A DNA stretch of 64,000 nt from Allolobophora icterica (GCA_963556255.1 OY744611.1:3245730-3309729); one strand, 5' to 3'; shown: positions 9,860 through 20,158, counted from the stretch's first letter. Numbers and translations: made by a program. The notes: generated from the sequence alone by a model not told the origin.

Positions 9860-10489
9860 CATCTCGAAGGCATTTATTCTTGTCTCTTTAGTCTTCCTCA
9901 AAGTCCAACTCTCACATCCGTACGTAACAACTGACCATACCAATGCCTTCAAAAGCCGTAACTTTGTGGTCATTGTTATACCACGATTTTGACAAATTTT
10001 CTTGAGTCCAGTCGAAATGCTGTAACTCCTTTTCACAGTCACCATTCTCAGTAATTAGTGAACCAAGGTAAGCATATGTGTCAACCTGCTCCAGGAAGCG
10101 GTTATTAATGCTGATAAGGCAAATTGTTTTCTCTGTCGTCATGACTTTTGTTTTATCCGCATTAATCAGCAGTCCATATTTCTTGCAGGCGCTGTCTATA
10201 GTCGATCCATCAGTTCCTGCAACTTGGCCTCTGAGCATGCTCTCAAAATTAGGTCATCGGCATATCGCAGATTTGTTACTCTTCGTCCTCCGATCTTAAC
10301 TCCACCAACAGAACCATCTAAACTCTCTCTCGCTAAGATGTTGAATAAGTATGGTGAAAGCACACACCCTTGCCTTACGCCAATTCGGACTCTAAACTCG
10401 CTGTCTAGTACTCCAGCCACTTTTACTCTAGACTTTTGTTTGTTGTAAAGGTTTATCAACAGGTTGACTATGTGTCCTAGATATCCCAT
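9860..10489 (-). pseudogene. LINE reverse transcriptase remnant (RTE-like)
   Basis: Two overlapping minus-strand frames give the palm and thumb of a reverse transcriptase. The first carries RQGCVLSPYLFN and the YADD box; the second carries NADKTKVM and a YLGSLIT motif. A third frame has TYGCESWTLRK and IPWTAKKTNEW. A frame change between palm and thumb shows the gene is inactive. It would copy its own RNA into the genome at a nicked target. Confidence 0.75.
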
Positions 10490-10830
10490 GTCTAGTATGG
10501 CTATCCAAAGTCTTTCAAGTGATACCGAGTCGAATGCCTTCTTTAAACATAATGATTCTCAGATTTGTGATCTGGTCTCTTGTACCTCTTCCCTGACGAA
10601 AACCAGCTTGCTCTTCAGCAATTTCTAATTCCGTTTTCTTCTTTATCCTTTCCAAAATTATTTTTAATATAATTTTGCTGGCATGTGATACCAAATAGAT
10701 TGTTCTATAATTAATACATTGCTTGATATCTCCCTTCTTGGGGATAGTGACAAAAGTAGAATTAGTCTAATCCTCTGGACACTTCTCATTCTCCCATAGT
10801 GCCACGCAAATTTGATACAGCAATATAGTA

Positions 10831-11534
10831 ATGATATAATTTAATATAGTAATAATTAACTATTATTATTAATTCATTACGTTTACAATATACAATAGGA
10901 ATAAGAAATAGGTGCTGTTGGGTATTAAGATAATCGAATCTGTCATTGCATAGGCCTATTTCTTTGTAAAATTGTCTCTTTCATTGTCTGTCTATCGTTT
11001 TAGTTTATCTGCTGCTGGTTTTTACTGCTTTCGATTATCGCTTCAGATCTTTTCACTTTATACAATTATCTTTCCAATATCATCTATCTTTTACTGATCA
11101 TTATCAATGCCTTAATTTCTCACTTATTGTCTTTTTACATACTTTTTTTACATACTTTCCCCGGCCTTTTATTGCCCCTCTGCCTTTTCCACTTGTACAA
11201 TTTGTATGCTTCTCTTCCAAATCACCTTATTATTTCTTCTAATAGCTTTACTAAACTCAAAGTAGACGACATAAACTCAATTTAAACAGCTTAACGATAA
11301 TATAGCGCCTTTTGGAAAATCTCTTGGTAGAAAAAATGTGTCCAGACTCTCTCTCACTCTCTCTCTGAGTCTCTAAGTTTATTCATTTTCACTTAATTCA
11401 CATAAATTAACGGCCTTTTCTTGTCCGCTTCAACATCCTGCTGAGTTTGTTAACCCTAGCTCTCTTAGTCTTTTAATTAATCTAAGCCCGATATGTTGAT
11501 TACATGTTATATGTTTTCTTTATGATGACTGCGT
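10831..11534. other. No gene seen; AT-rich
   Basis: AT-rich sequence with short ATT and TATT runs near 10825-10875, and a CTCTCTCT run near 11350. Nothing resembles coding sequence, an RNA gene or a terminal repeat. Confidence 0.5.
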
Positions 11535-11906
11535 TTAAAAGAACTTGCCAACTGTTTTCCTGAATTGATTCCTATCGATGTTTATAATTTTTGAAGTAGG
11601 CCTAGATGGTAGAATATTTTCAAACAATACATCTCCCAGTTGATTCGATTCGTACAACTTTTGAATACGTTCAAGGGCTGATTGTGAATGACACCAGATC
11701 CAAACGATTACAGTCTGTCTGTCCAGTTGAGAGTTCAGGATTTCTATGCCTTCATCCTTCAGTTGACTGATGAGTTTATCAGTTTCATGTGACCTTGGTT
11801 TGATTCTGTTTCGGAGATCTTCGATTGCTCGGTGAAGTAGCTCTGTTTCCATAGACGTTGTAGGCCTACGCTGTGCATCACGAATTTGCACTTCGACTTT
11901 TATTAC
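11535..11906 (-). CDS. TRADD-N-like exon
   Basis: A minus-strand frame of about 124 codons runs from a likely splice acceptor (TTTTGCTGTTAG) to a stop at 11535. The N-terminal half is an amphipathic helix (METELLHRAIEDLRNRI) and charged linker. The second half has beta and helix segments, VIVWIWCHSQSALERIQKLY, then ESNQLGDVLFENIL, and ends VINID-like IINIDRNQFRKTVGKF. This order resembles the C-terminal part of the N-terminal domain of TRADD, an adaptor in TNF-receptor signalling. The likeness is by eye. A CARD exon lies 2.1 kb upstream on the same strand, which supports a death-fold signalling context. It could be the last exon of that gene or of another. Confidence 0.45.
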   Translation of the reverse strand, partial: VIKVEVQIRDAQRRPTTSMETELLHRAIEDLRNRIKPRSHETDKLISQLKDEGIEILNSQLDRQTVIVWIWCHSQSALERIQKLYESNQLGDVLFENILPSRPTSKIINIDRNQFRKTVGKFF

Positions 11907-11918
11907 ACCTAACAGCAA

Positions 11919-12829
11919 AACAGTTTTTCATATGTAAAACTTCGTACTCAGACGTAGTTTTAGATAACTGCAGTTGAACTAAAAATATTCTTTAGGTTGT
12001 AGATACGTCAGTGACGTCACTAATACCGAGTTTCGTCTAATTTAAGCGAAATACGCAACTTAACATTTTTATAAAGACCATCAACATGCTTTTAAAATAA
12101 AATGTTATCATTGCTCAGGTATTTGTAATGCGCCAATTTATGAATTCGCATTAAAACAATTATATCATGATAGATAAATTTCAACAGTCAACTAAATACG
12201 TTGCGCTAAAGATTAGGTAGCAGCAAAGACAGAAATTATGTTTCTAGGACAATTCGGCGCAAGACAATTCGACTAACGAAAATTCGGCACAGTGACATTT
12301 CGATGCAAGGACAAAGTACAGGTCACAGGAATAACCCACTTCATAAACTAAGTATTCAAAGTCTTTAGAGCAATTTTCGAGAAACAGATCACGTCAGACA
12401 AACAGAGTTAAATAATCTCTTATACTGGTCAAAGGAATATTACCTTGTTGCCAATAAATTGGAAATTGCTACTCCAAAGACTTTTACAACTGTGCTCTAG
12501 TCTACTCAGCAATTGAAATCACTCGGGCAAGATGCTCATGATCGTGATTTTCTAATTTACTAATACCATCCGCAAACATTCACGTATATTGATGTTCATA
12601 TACATAAAATTATATATTACTAAATATTTGACCATAATATAATTATGCTAAAATGTCAAAAGGCATTATTTCAACCCCACACTTCCTTGCTTCTAGTAAT
12701 TTCAGGATAACATTTTTTGACAAGAATGCTTTATTTTGTATAAACTATATGTAAACCAAAGTGCGGTATAAGTAGTTGGTATTAATAAAGAATATATTTA
12801 CTTTACTTACTTTACTTCTTGGCCTAGCG
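11919..12829. other. No gene seen
   Basis: AT-rich intron-like or intergenic sequence. The words GACAATTCGGCGCAAGACAAT near 12250 look repetitive, but no partner or terminal repeat could be paired with them. TTTACTTTACTTAC repeats near 12795-12820 are simple sequence. Confidence 0.45.
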
Positions 12830-13035
12830 TTAGCTTTCTTTCCCTAGTTGTGTCCCCTCCTCTCACTCCTTTTTTCCTGAACCTAGCTACGTCTCCCCTT
12901 CTGCGCATGCGCCCTCTCTCTAGGCCGTGTCCCCCGGGACCTAGCTATGTCTCCCCTTCTGCGTATTCGCCAACTCTCTAAGTCATGTCCCCGGGGTGCA
13001 GGCTATGTCCACCTACTGCGCATGCGCAGGTTTTA
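12830..13035 (+). promoter_or_regulatory. GC-rich 58-bp repeat with NRF-1-like sites
   Basis: About three to four degenerate copies of a 58-bp unit contain CCTAGCTATGTCTCCCCTTC followed by TGCGCATGCGCC, near 12897, 12955 and 13012. CTGCGCATGCGCAG near 13014 is a perfect palindrome and matches the NRF-1 consensus core (GCGCATGCGC); the copy near 12900 also matches, while the middle one is mutated. Such sites are common in CpG-rich animal promoters. A possible first coding exon starts about 190 bp downstream. Promoter function is inferred. Confidence 0.4.
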
Positions 13036-13223
13036 ATGAAGTAAGGCATGTAGAGAGCGCTGGACGATTTTGGGGAGTTGTTGAATTCTTGCCGACCGAT
13101 AAGTAGTAGCTCTTCAGTAAACGTTGAATTTGAGTGACAACTGAATTCAGCTTAAGAGTGCTACAGTAGAGAGAAGAAAAAGAGCTGAATTCAGTTGAAG
13201 ATTTAAGATTTTAAGTAGACAAT

Positions 13224-13262
13224 ATGACTATTTGTGTTGGCGATTTTCCTTCGTTGATTCCT
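13224..13262 (+). CDS. Possible short first coding exon
   Basis: ATG in context AATATGACT opens 13 codons (MTICVGDFPSLIP), followed at once by GTAAGT, the consensus splice donor, at 13263-13268. The GC-rich NRF-1-like repeat lies about 190 bp upstream, so promoter, leader and first exon are in the expected order. No downstream exon could be recognised, and both neighbouring exon candidates are on the other strand. Short frames before a GTAAGT also occur by chance. Confidence 0.3.
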
Positions 13263-13499
13263 GTAAGTACTGTCAATCAGTATTGTTTGAGAAGAAAAGG
13301 TTGAACTGTTAATCGGTGTCGATCAATTAAGCCCTCTGACACACGGCGGCAGCAAAGAAAAACACCCGCGACTCCCTTCCTATACGAATCTAGGCCTTAG
13401 TGCTTTGACATAGGAAGGCCGGTTTCGAGACATTGACAACATAAGTGGTGTTGGTGTCGAGTGATATGTTCGCGACAATACTCTGTGCTTTCTTCAGTT

Positions 13500-13507
13500 T
13501 ATTATTA

Positions 13508-13540
<33 letters not shown>

Positions 13541-13639
13541 TTATTTTTTATTTTTTTGCCCCAAGGTACATATGATCCATTGGGGACTTAGATATTAATT
13601 TGTTGTTATGTTATTTCCAGTAGATCAGGCCTCGTCCTC

Positions 13640-13677
<38 letters not shown>

Positions 13678-13680
13678 AGC
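13500..13680. repeat. Two (ATT)n tracts with a TTTTGCCCCAAGGTA block
   Basis: ATT repeats at about 13503-13541 and 13642-13677. Between them, TTTTTGCCCCAAGGTACATA is shared with 30030-30055 and 30225-30250, where it again sits beside (ATT)n. The pairing suggests a retroelement end with an (ATT)n tail. Confidence 0.6.
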
Positions 13681-13880
13681 AGTTTTATATAGCGCTGCTT
13701 GAAGATTGCCTTCTCAGGAGCACTCCCATCCCAACCACGGTCGAACAACGCAGTTTTAAGGACAGTAAGAAACAGGGTTAAATGACCAATCGGTATTTGA
13801 CGGAGCTTGGTAGGGAGTCAATTCCAAGTCATGGGGGCAGCCACAGAGAAGGCACGCGCGGGGAAGAATAAGCCAATGAA
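13678..13880 (-). mobile_element. CR1/L2-type LINE 3' fragment
   Basis: Starts GCAGTTTTATATAGCGCTGC and includes GGAGCACTCCC, GGGAGTCAATTCCAA and CAGCCACAGAGAAGG. The same words, as GGCGCT...AGCGCCTATATAA-type ends, occur in the other CR1/L2 copies here. Only the region coding the end of the polymerase protein plus the 3' tail is left. Confidence 0.5.
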
Positions 13881-14040
13881 GAAAACAGTTTTCAACATTC
13901 TAATTAAATTTTAAAAAATATAGTTTTAACCCACATTTTTCAATTTGTGCAATTTCCATTTCAAGTGTTCAATGAGGCTAATTCAAAGACTCTGCAATTA
14001 TTATTTTTATTATTGTTGTTATTATTATCTACAAATAATG
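13881..14040. other. AT-rich spacer
   Basis: AT-rich sequence with a short TTATT run (about 14000-14025). Nothing else is recognised. Confidence 0.4.
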
Positions 14041-14388
14041 TTATAAGTAAGTCTTTAAGTGAAGTTTGAAAAGCGAACCTCCTCCGTTTTCCATGATCCT
14101 TGCCACTGTCTTCAGGTTGGTTTGTCGAAGACATTTGACGAAGTTTGAAAACTTTGTCTTGTCGAAGGATCTCAAAATATTCAAAAGTTCGGCATTCTTA
14201 TCTCGGTTTAAACGCTGTCGTTGAATTATATGACTTTGCTCCTCCGTTATACAGTTGAGAGACACCAGTGAAGCAATTAACTTGTCATTCGGTTGAATAT
14301 TTTCTAAGATATAATTTCTGTTGTGTCTAATGATTGCAGGTCTTTTATTGGTTTCTCTATAGAAATCTAAACAGACAACAGCTATCAC
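14041..14388 (-). CDS. CARD-domain exon
   Basis: A minus-strand frame of up to 115 codons. The central 80 residues fit a caspase-recruitment domain: HNRNYILENI (helix 1), DKLIASLVSL (helix 2), ITEEQSHIIQRQ (helix 3), RDKNAELLNILRS (helix 4), TKFSNFVKCLRQ (helix 5), then LKTVARIMENGG (helix 6). The R-x-D-K-x2-E-L-L signature before helix 4 is typical. CARDs assemble homotypic signalling complexes in apoptosis and innate immunity. The exon probably begins at an acceptor in the CTATAG/CATTAG stretch near 14350-14375. The 3' boundary is unclear, as a stop follows within 15 codons of the domain. An element copy (14480-16097) lies just upstream on the 5' side. Confidence 0.65.
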   Translation of the reverse strand: MIAVVCLDFYRETNKRPAIIRHNRNYILENIQPNDKLIASLVSLNCITEEQSHIIQRQRLNRDKNAELLNILRSFDKTKFSNFVKCLRQTNLKTVARIMENGGGSLFKLHLKTYL

Positions 14389-14457
14389 TGGTTTGAAATA
14401 ACAGCATTACATTACAATATACAAGTAGCTTCCACAGGAATAGCCATTTGTCCAAAG

Positions 14458-15779
14458 TTAATTATAAACCTGTGCGCCTACTGGTGCTTTTGTAGGTGGA
14501 TAATATATGGAAGAAAGTCTCTTGCGTTCGTCGGATCCCTGATTGTTGCGCATGCTGTAGACCATGCTATGTTTTTCGTCGACGGTGACTGAATCGTCAA
14601 AAAGGTTGAGGCCAACCAAATACCAAAGGTGTCGGGAAAATGCTGTTAAGGCGACCTGTGATACTTCCTTATCTGTATAAATATGGATTGCCTTCAAGAA
14701 TTGAAGATCGTTCCTTGTGGCTTATGAGTGACGTTACAGGTGAACCATTATAAGGCATACTTCACGCGCGGTAAATGCCTCTGGATAACTGAACTTTATC
14801 CCTTCTGGTAAAATCGTCCTAGGAAAATGACTGTTAGTTCTACTAGCTCTTCATCGTCGTCTCTGTGGTGTTCAACATTCTGTTGCTGCAGTGCGAAGGT
14901 GATGACATTTTCTCACATTTCTTTGACACGCTGTGCTGTGTCTTTGTCCTCCAATTCTGTGCGATACTTGGCCTGATTGATTTATGGGCCAGAAGTCACA
15001 CAAATGAATGAAGAGTTTCAATTTTGGAGACCTTGCAGAATGATGCAGTGAAAACACCTCATCTAGAACAATTTCAGAAACATAATGTCGGCAGGCAAGG
15101 TTCAAGAGGTCCATTCCTAATTCCGTTTCCAGATTGATGCTTGCAACCAGTGTTACTTGCCGTTGTATCGAAACACATGACCACGATTCTGTCTTCCAAG
15201 CCCAACTTCTGATCTCGGCCAAACACGCATCTGCCACGACGGCAGCAGTCATGGAATGAAGTCTGGGGAGGGCCAATAGATTGTTCACATACTTACCAGA
15301 TGCCATTATTGGAAGGCCATCAACCCACCGTCGTTCAGTCCCTGTAAAACATGGCATGATCTTGCTTCCCAGTGGATAGTTAGGGGAACCTTTGGTCTTT
15401 GGATCGAAACCTCGTCCTTTCTGACGCTGTACTTTCAACAACTGCCAATCCTCTTCTGTCTTCTGGCTTGCTTATAGTCATGGCATCTTGATGCGCATTA
15501 GTAAAGAGAATCCTCGAAGCTTCGCACTTGCCCTCTTCAGTTTCAGGTTTTCTCGATATATATTTCTTGATGTTTTGATGTTTTGCCATTCCTTACGAAG
15601 CTTAGCCCAAACATTATTCTTAGCCCTCGTTGGAATACGTGCTCTTTCCGAAATTGGAAGCACCGTTTCTTTCGCGACGTCATCCAGACTCTGATTCCTT
15701 TGTGTGTTGAAATTGAGCAGCACCTTGAGAACCTCTCCTTGTGTAGGTAGTTAACCGAAGTAATCTTCATTACTGCCAA
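14458..15779 (-). pseudogene. Broken transposase of the TAGGGTG group
   Basis: Fragments in several minus-strand frames. 15478-15779 gives the N-terminal region (RSLDDVAKETVLPISERARIP-type). 14872-15441 gives IMPCFTGTERRWVDGLPIM, LALPRLHS, LETELGMDLLNLACRHYVSEI and FSLHH. 14458-14697 gives SRHLWYLVGLNLFDDSVTV. Order on the minus strand matches the homologues at 16595-18324 and 20201-22460. CRHY keeps the C-x2-H spacing only partly (Y in place of H). Frameshifts and stops show it is dead. Confidence 0.7.
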
Positions 15780-16094
15780 CCAACCAAATTTCAGTCTTCC
15801 TTCTAGTCAATTTTGCCACATCACATGCGAAATAACACATAAATTGAACACAATAATTAATTACTATAAGAAGAAGATCGAAAACACGAAGAACAGTCAT
15901 CGTTATATCAAAATTTTGACCACAACGATGAAGATCACTGGGTCCTAATTTCGGTCGCCTTGCGCAAGTTCTAAATGCTCAGCTATCGAGATATAATTTC
16001 GGATATAGAGTTTACATGTGAATTGGCATGATAATTCGATCTGGCCGTTAAAATATCTTTGAGTTGAAAATATCACGTGTATAATAAAAACACC

Positions 16095-16097
<3 letters not shown>
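14480..16097 (-). mobile_element. TAGGGTG-type element, truncated copy
   Basis: Near-collinear with the full element at 20201-22460, sharing the right end CACCCTA followed by (TA)n. The similarity starts about where that element reaches 20780, so roughly 580 bp of the other end is missing. Minus-strand frames encode fragments of a transposase. The copy ends at 16097 beside a (TA)n tract. Confidence 0.75.
15780..16097. other. Non-coding right end of the truncated element
   Basis: Corresponds base for base, with scattered changes, to 22085-22460. It includes GAAGAAGATCGAAAACACGA, TTGCGCAAGTTCTAAATG and the terminal CACCCTA. No frame is present. Confidence 0.65.
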
Positions 16098-16154
<57 letters not shown>

Positions 16155-16159
16155 TATAG
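16098..16159. repeat. (TA)n microsatellite
   Basis: About 31 TA units, one interruption. It abuts the CACCCTA end of the preceding element, so it may be the preferred insertion target. Confidence 0.95.
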
Positions 16160-16189
16160 GCCTACTATATATGCGTCACTTTAACTGAG

Positions 16190-16572
16190 CTGATTGATAG
16201 ATCTTTTGTGGTTTACTTCAGATATTTTGTTTGTTATAGCGAGACAACCTTAAGCGTTGACACTAGTCTTTTCTGTCTCCTTTTACGGAAGACCTTATAA
16301 CGTTACGTAGTAGCTTTCTCCTCGATGTGGAGTTAGTTCTCTTGGTAGAACTTCGTGGCGTTCGTACGTCTTTTGTGTAGACGGTTTAAGTGTTCGGTTT
16401 CTGTCGAGATGACGCTGAAGAAAAGGTTCGTTGCCAGCGTGGGTCTGTACAGGTTGACCTGTTATACCTTATACGTGTAATACGGTAGGGCCTATATATC
16501 GCATTTTCACTAGATTAAAACCTATTTTATAGAACTTTGGGCTTGTCTTCCTTCATCAGTAGCAACATGCCA
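16190..16572 (+). repeat. LTR-like repeat, inverted partner of 19545-20122
   Basis: Matches the reverse complement of 19545-19910: shared words in order include GGTTTAC, AGATATTT, CTGTCTCCTT, ACTTCGTGGCGTTCGT, TATCGCATTT, CTA.ATTAAA and CAACATGCCAC or AACATGCCAC. The two copies have opposite orientation. Single copies without internal coding DNA suggest solo LTRs, but no boundary duplication was found. Confidence 0.5.
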
Positions 16573-16594
16573 CAATATATACACACACCTACAT

Positions 16595-18324
16595 TAGGGT
16601 GGTCCAGAGACCATAGCGAAAATTTTAAGCTTGTGGAATCTTTTCTCCACAAGGCTTCTTTTTGTCCACTAGGGGTAGATAGTTTGCCTGTTAAATTTCA
16701 GCCTGATTGTGCAACATTTAGAGGTCAACCCATTCTCAACATTTTACTTCTGTGCCAATGTGTGTTTAGTCATGTTTACAGGCGTTATTAGACTAATATG
16801 GCCTCATCTAGTTTGAGATCCGACCCAGAGCACTGTCTATTGGGAGAGCCAATCTCTCAGTTATATACAGCAAGATTACCACGTTGCCTGGATGTACTGC
16901 AACTACTTCAGTTTCATCATATCACTGAAGGAAGAACCCTTCCGGAAAGTTACAAAATGGCCTGTGACGCAGTTATTTGTATTTGGATGCGAGCCAGAAC
17001 ACCAACAGAGCGGGTTGACTCGTGTGTCCGAAAACTGTCACAGCTGTATCAGAACTACCTGGCTGAGGCTGTCTCTGATGGCTCACAGAACACGACAGCG
17101 AGAGAGTGACAGGATGAAAGAAGTCATGTTCAAAAGTGATCTTCAAGAATTGTTTGATATTGCCACAAAGAACGTTTTGACAGAAATCCAGCAGGAAGAA
17201 CTTCGGGAATTCCTTCGAATGTAAAGAGAAGACGTGTTTTCCAGCAGCATGAGTGGAGTAAACTTGAAGACAGCAGCAAAAGTAATCAGGAAGAGACAAC
17301 GAGAGAAAAAGGAGAGAAAGGTGAAAGAGAAATATAATAGAACGCAAGATAAATGGCATTAGTGAAACAGAAGGTGAACTTTCTGCGTTGAGATATAGTC
17401 AGGAGTCAAAAGATGATGAGTCTAACCCGTTTCAGTCATGTATGTCTACAATTTCTACATCAACAGCTGCTACTCCTGCTTCATCATAAAAAAAGATCCA
17501 AGAACATCTTGGATGAAGTTGTTGGTGCTTTGGATCGTGTTGGCCTTCCAGACCGTGGTGATGTATTTGTAGCAGGAACTTGTTGCACAGGTGCTTGGCC
17601 ATGACATTTTAGAAATCACATTATCTCGAAGTTCAATCAGACGATCTATATTAAGAGGAAGACAAGTGACAGCTGCAATGGAAGAAAGAGAGTGTTCACT
17701 GACAGGACCGTTACAACTGCACTGGGACGGAAAACATTTTGCCCCACATTGATGGATCAAAAGAAAGTATGGACCGCATAGCTGTTATTGTAACTAGAAA
17801 TGGTCAGGAAATACTTTTGGCAATTCCAAAAATGGAAAGAGGTACAGATCAGTCTCAGGCCAAGGCCTGTGTTGAAGTAATTGAGAAATGGAATCTGAGT
17901 TCACAGATCAAAGGCCTCGTATTTGACACAACAGCCGGCAACACAGTGTTTCATAAAGGCACATACGTTAGAATTGAAAAGGCTCTGGGAACTGAAATGG
18001 CATGAATTGCATGCCGTCATCACGTCATGGAAGTCGTCAAATGTCTTCTTGTCGAGGAACAGAAACAGTTTATTCTTCGACTGGTTGCAAACCATCGCAA
18101 GAATTTCCCAATTCCATCCAAGACAGCGCTCATGTCAGAGCTTAACCATTGTGGAACAATTTATCTATTTTTGTTGAGATCACATAAAAAGTGTCAAATG
18201 GGTTGACCTCTAAATGTTATTTGTTTTCCTTAAAAATTTGCATGATTGTTATGATCATGATAAAGAACAAAACTAGCCTTCTGGACAACTGAAATCTGTT
18301 ACATGATTTTTGTGGACCACCCTA
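16595..18324 (+). mobile_element. TAGGGTG-type DNA transposon, complete ends
   Basis: Perfect 12-bp inverted repeats TAGGGTGGTCCA and TGGACCACCCTA. Flanked by an exact 8-bp duplication ACCTACAT (16587-16594 and 18325-18332). Eight bases and a T-A-G-G-G terminus both fit the hAT pattern (YARNG). The interior encodes a transposase in broken frames on the plus strand. Confidence 0.85.
16798..18180 (+). pseudogene. Transposase of the TAGGGTG group, frameshifted
   Basis: Plus-strand fragments in order. 16798-17109 starts MASSSLRSDPEH, a region with TPTERVDSCVRKL. 17115-17220 gives KSDLQELFDIA and EIQQEELREFL. 17500-17590 gives NILDEVVGALDRVGLPDRGD. 17690-18005 gives LQLHWDGK, a GQEILLAIPKMERGT strand, then FDTTAGNT. 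In the next frame come ACRHHVMEVVKCLLVEEQKQ and LVANHRKNFP. The FDTTA and C-R-H-H blocks are shared with the copies at 14480 and 20201 and recall the aspartate block and C-x2-H motif of hAT transposases. At least three frameshifts disable it. Superfamily assignment is inferred. Confidence 0.7.
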
Positions 18325-18327
18325 ACC

Positions 18328-18436
<109 letters not shown>

Positions 18437-19420
18437 CTGGGCGTTCCTCAAGCCTCTGTACTTGGTCCTCTACTCTTTATTCTCTACACGGCTGACATTC
18501 CTTCTCTTTTCCCACTCTCGGGAGCTACTGGTCATCTCTTTGCAGATGATGTGCAAGCATTTGTCCATGGGTCTCCTTTATCTCAATTGCACTTAGTTGA
18601 GCGTATTGAGTCTCTATCTAAGTCTCTCCATTTCTGGATGTCCTCAAATCGTCTCTGTCTTAATGCCTCCAAAACTCAGTTCATTTGGTTTGGCTCCCCT
18701 CAACAGTTGCTGAATATTGATTTCGCCCTCCTCTTGGAAATCTTCCCTCACTACTCCTTTTCATCAAGTGTACGTGACCTAGGTGTTACGCTTGATAGCT
18801 CTCTCTCCTTCAAAGATCACATCTCTAACCTCACACGTGTTTCCTACTTCCATTTAAGGCGTCTCAGGGCTGTTCGACGATCTGTATCTTCCTCTGTTTT
18901 CACAACGCTGGTCCATGCTTTCATTTGCTCCAGAATTGACTACTGCAATTCGCTTCTAATCGGTCTTCCTAAGGTCCGTCTCATGCCTCTGCAGTCAGTC
19001 CTAAATGCAGCTGCGAGATTAATTGCCCGTCTGCCACGCTACTCACGCATTTCATCCTTCATGTTTGAGAAACTGCACTGGCTTCCTCTCTATGCACGTA
19101 TTAAGTTCAAAATCCTTATTCTGGTGTCAAAGACACAGCGGGGTCTCGCCCCCAAATATTTAATTGATGTAATTCACCGGCCTCTTTCTGTCTCCTCGCA
19201 TCGTCCACTTCGCTCCTCAGAGAGATTTGATCTCTTAGTTCCTCATACTAGAACAGCTATGGCTCAGTCCCGATCTTTTGCCTCAATTGGTCCATCTCTC
19301 TGGAATACACTGTCTCCTTCTACTCGCTCTCAAATTTTAATAAGTTACCCTTCATCTTCTTTTGCTTTCCTCAAGACTTATTTCTTTTCTCTCGGCCTTG
19401 CGCACTGGGAGCGCGTCTGA
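18437..19420 (+). pseudogene. LINE reverse transcriptase, C-terminal half
   Basis: About 325 open codons once read from GVPQAS. FADD at about 18535-18555 is the catalytic Y/F-x-D-D box. Then follow CLNASKTQFIWFG, VRDLGVTLDSSLSF, SRIDYCNSLLIGL, AARLIARLPR, LHWLPLYARIKFK, ARTAMAQSRSFASIGPSLWN and FLKTYFFSLG before the stop at 19418. This is the usual C-terminal architecture of CR1/L2 ORF2. The frame is uninterrupted, pointing to a fairly young copy, but the endonuclease and half the polymerase are missing. Confidence 0.8.
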
Positions 19421-19468
19421 ACGGTTCACCCTACTAGGGGCGCTTTATAAATGTTTAAATACAATACA

Positions 19469-19470
<2 letters not shown>
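18437..19470 (+). mobile_element. 5'-truncated CR1/L2-type LINE
   Basis: Begins inside reverse transcriptase at the [13 protein letters not shown] block, directly after (TA)n, and ends with AATACAATACAATATG, a short (ACAAT)n tail. The 3' end CGCTTTATAAATGTTTAAATAC matches the style of CR1/L2 ends. Flanking (TA)n on both sides hides any target duplication. Confidence 0.8.

Positions 19471-19473
<3 letters not shown>

Positions 19474-19539
<66 letters not shown>
19474..19539. repeat. (TA)n microsatellite
   Basis: About 33 TA units following the LINE tail. Confidence 0.97.
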
Positions 19540-19542
<3 letters not shown>

Positions 19543-19544
19543 GC

Positions 19545-20122
19545 ATGTTTCTAGTAAAATGATTCTCGCAATCTACAGAAATGCACGCCTATAGGATTTA
19601 ATATAGTAGAAATGCGATAGGGCCCCTATATACCAATCTGACGAAAAATATGACACTTCAAACGTTACAGGAGGTCAAAGCACCACGCTCGTAATGACAG
19701 TCAGAAGCGGATGCTCGACAGTCAACGACGACATCAACAGTAGAACGAACGCCACGAAGTTCGTTGCAACGAACGGACTCCACAAGGAGTAGACTACTAA
19801 ATACTTTACAAACAGTCATCCATGGAAGGAGACACAATAAGACGACGCGTCAACACTCACGGTCAACTAGCTTAATCAAACCAAATATCTAAGCGTAAAC
19901 CTCAGGCAAAGTTCCCTTAACTAACATCAACGAATGAGCTGAAATACAGAATGATCTCTACTACCGTCAAACCATCATGTCTGACCACACAATGAGCTCC
20001 AGAACAAATACGGCAGTCCTATTTATAGACAAGGCCACTCCTTCTATGGCATAAGATTCCAGCCAACCTACGGACTTAGCCTAGCACCTGCATCTACGTA
20101 AGAGGTCATGTGCCTACATGCA
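19545..20122 (-). repeat. LTR-like repeat, minus strand
   Basis: On the minus strand it begins TGTTGCATGTAGGCACATGA. About 85-100 bp in it contains GTCTATAAATAGGAC, a good TATA box. It then continues to the part shared with 16190-16572. TG start, an internal TATA box and high length fit an LTR. No adjacent gag-pol DNA or target duplication is seen, so a solo LTR is the simplest reading. Confidence 0.45.
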
Positions 20123-20138
20123 ACAATATCTATACATT

Positions 20139-20158
20139 TATATAATATAAATATATAT

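Larger units (their letters stand above)
8571..10830 (-). mobile_element. RTE-like non-LTR retrotransposon, broken
   Basis: The coding strand is minus. Reading from 10830 down are reverse-transcriptase blocks: KKGDIKQC, then EEQAGFRQGRGTRDQI, a YADD catalytic box (LRYADDLIL, near 10260), and the thumb region with YLGSLITENGDCEKE and YGCESWTLRKT. The 3' part at 8571-8870 encodes YYGHIMRKE...GKVGNRQQWRRIVHDA. This set and order fit RTE-type LINEs. Frameshifts are present and a 918-bp DNA element (8878-9795) splits the copy. The endonuclease half is missing. Confidence 0.75.

Noticed and set aside
12240..12310. Element terminus with GACAATTCGGCGCAAG words
   Set aside because: No inverted partner or target duplication could be found.
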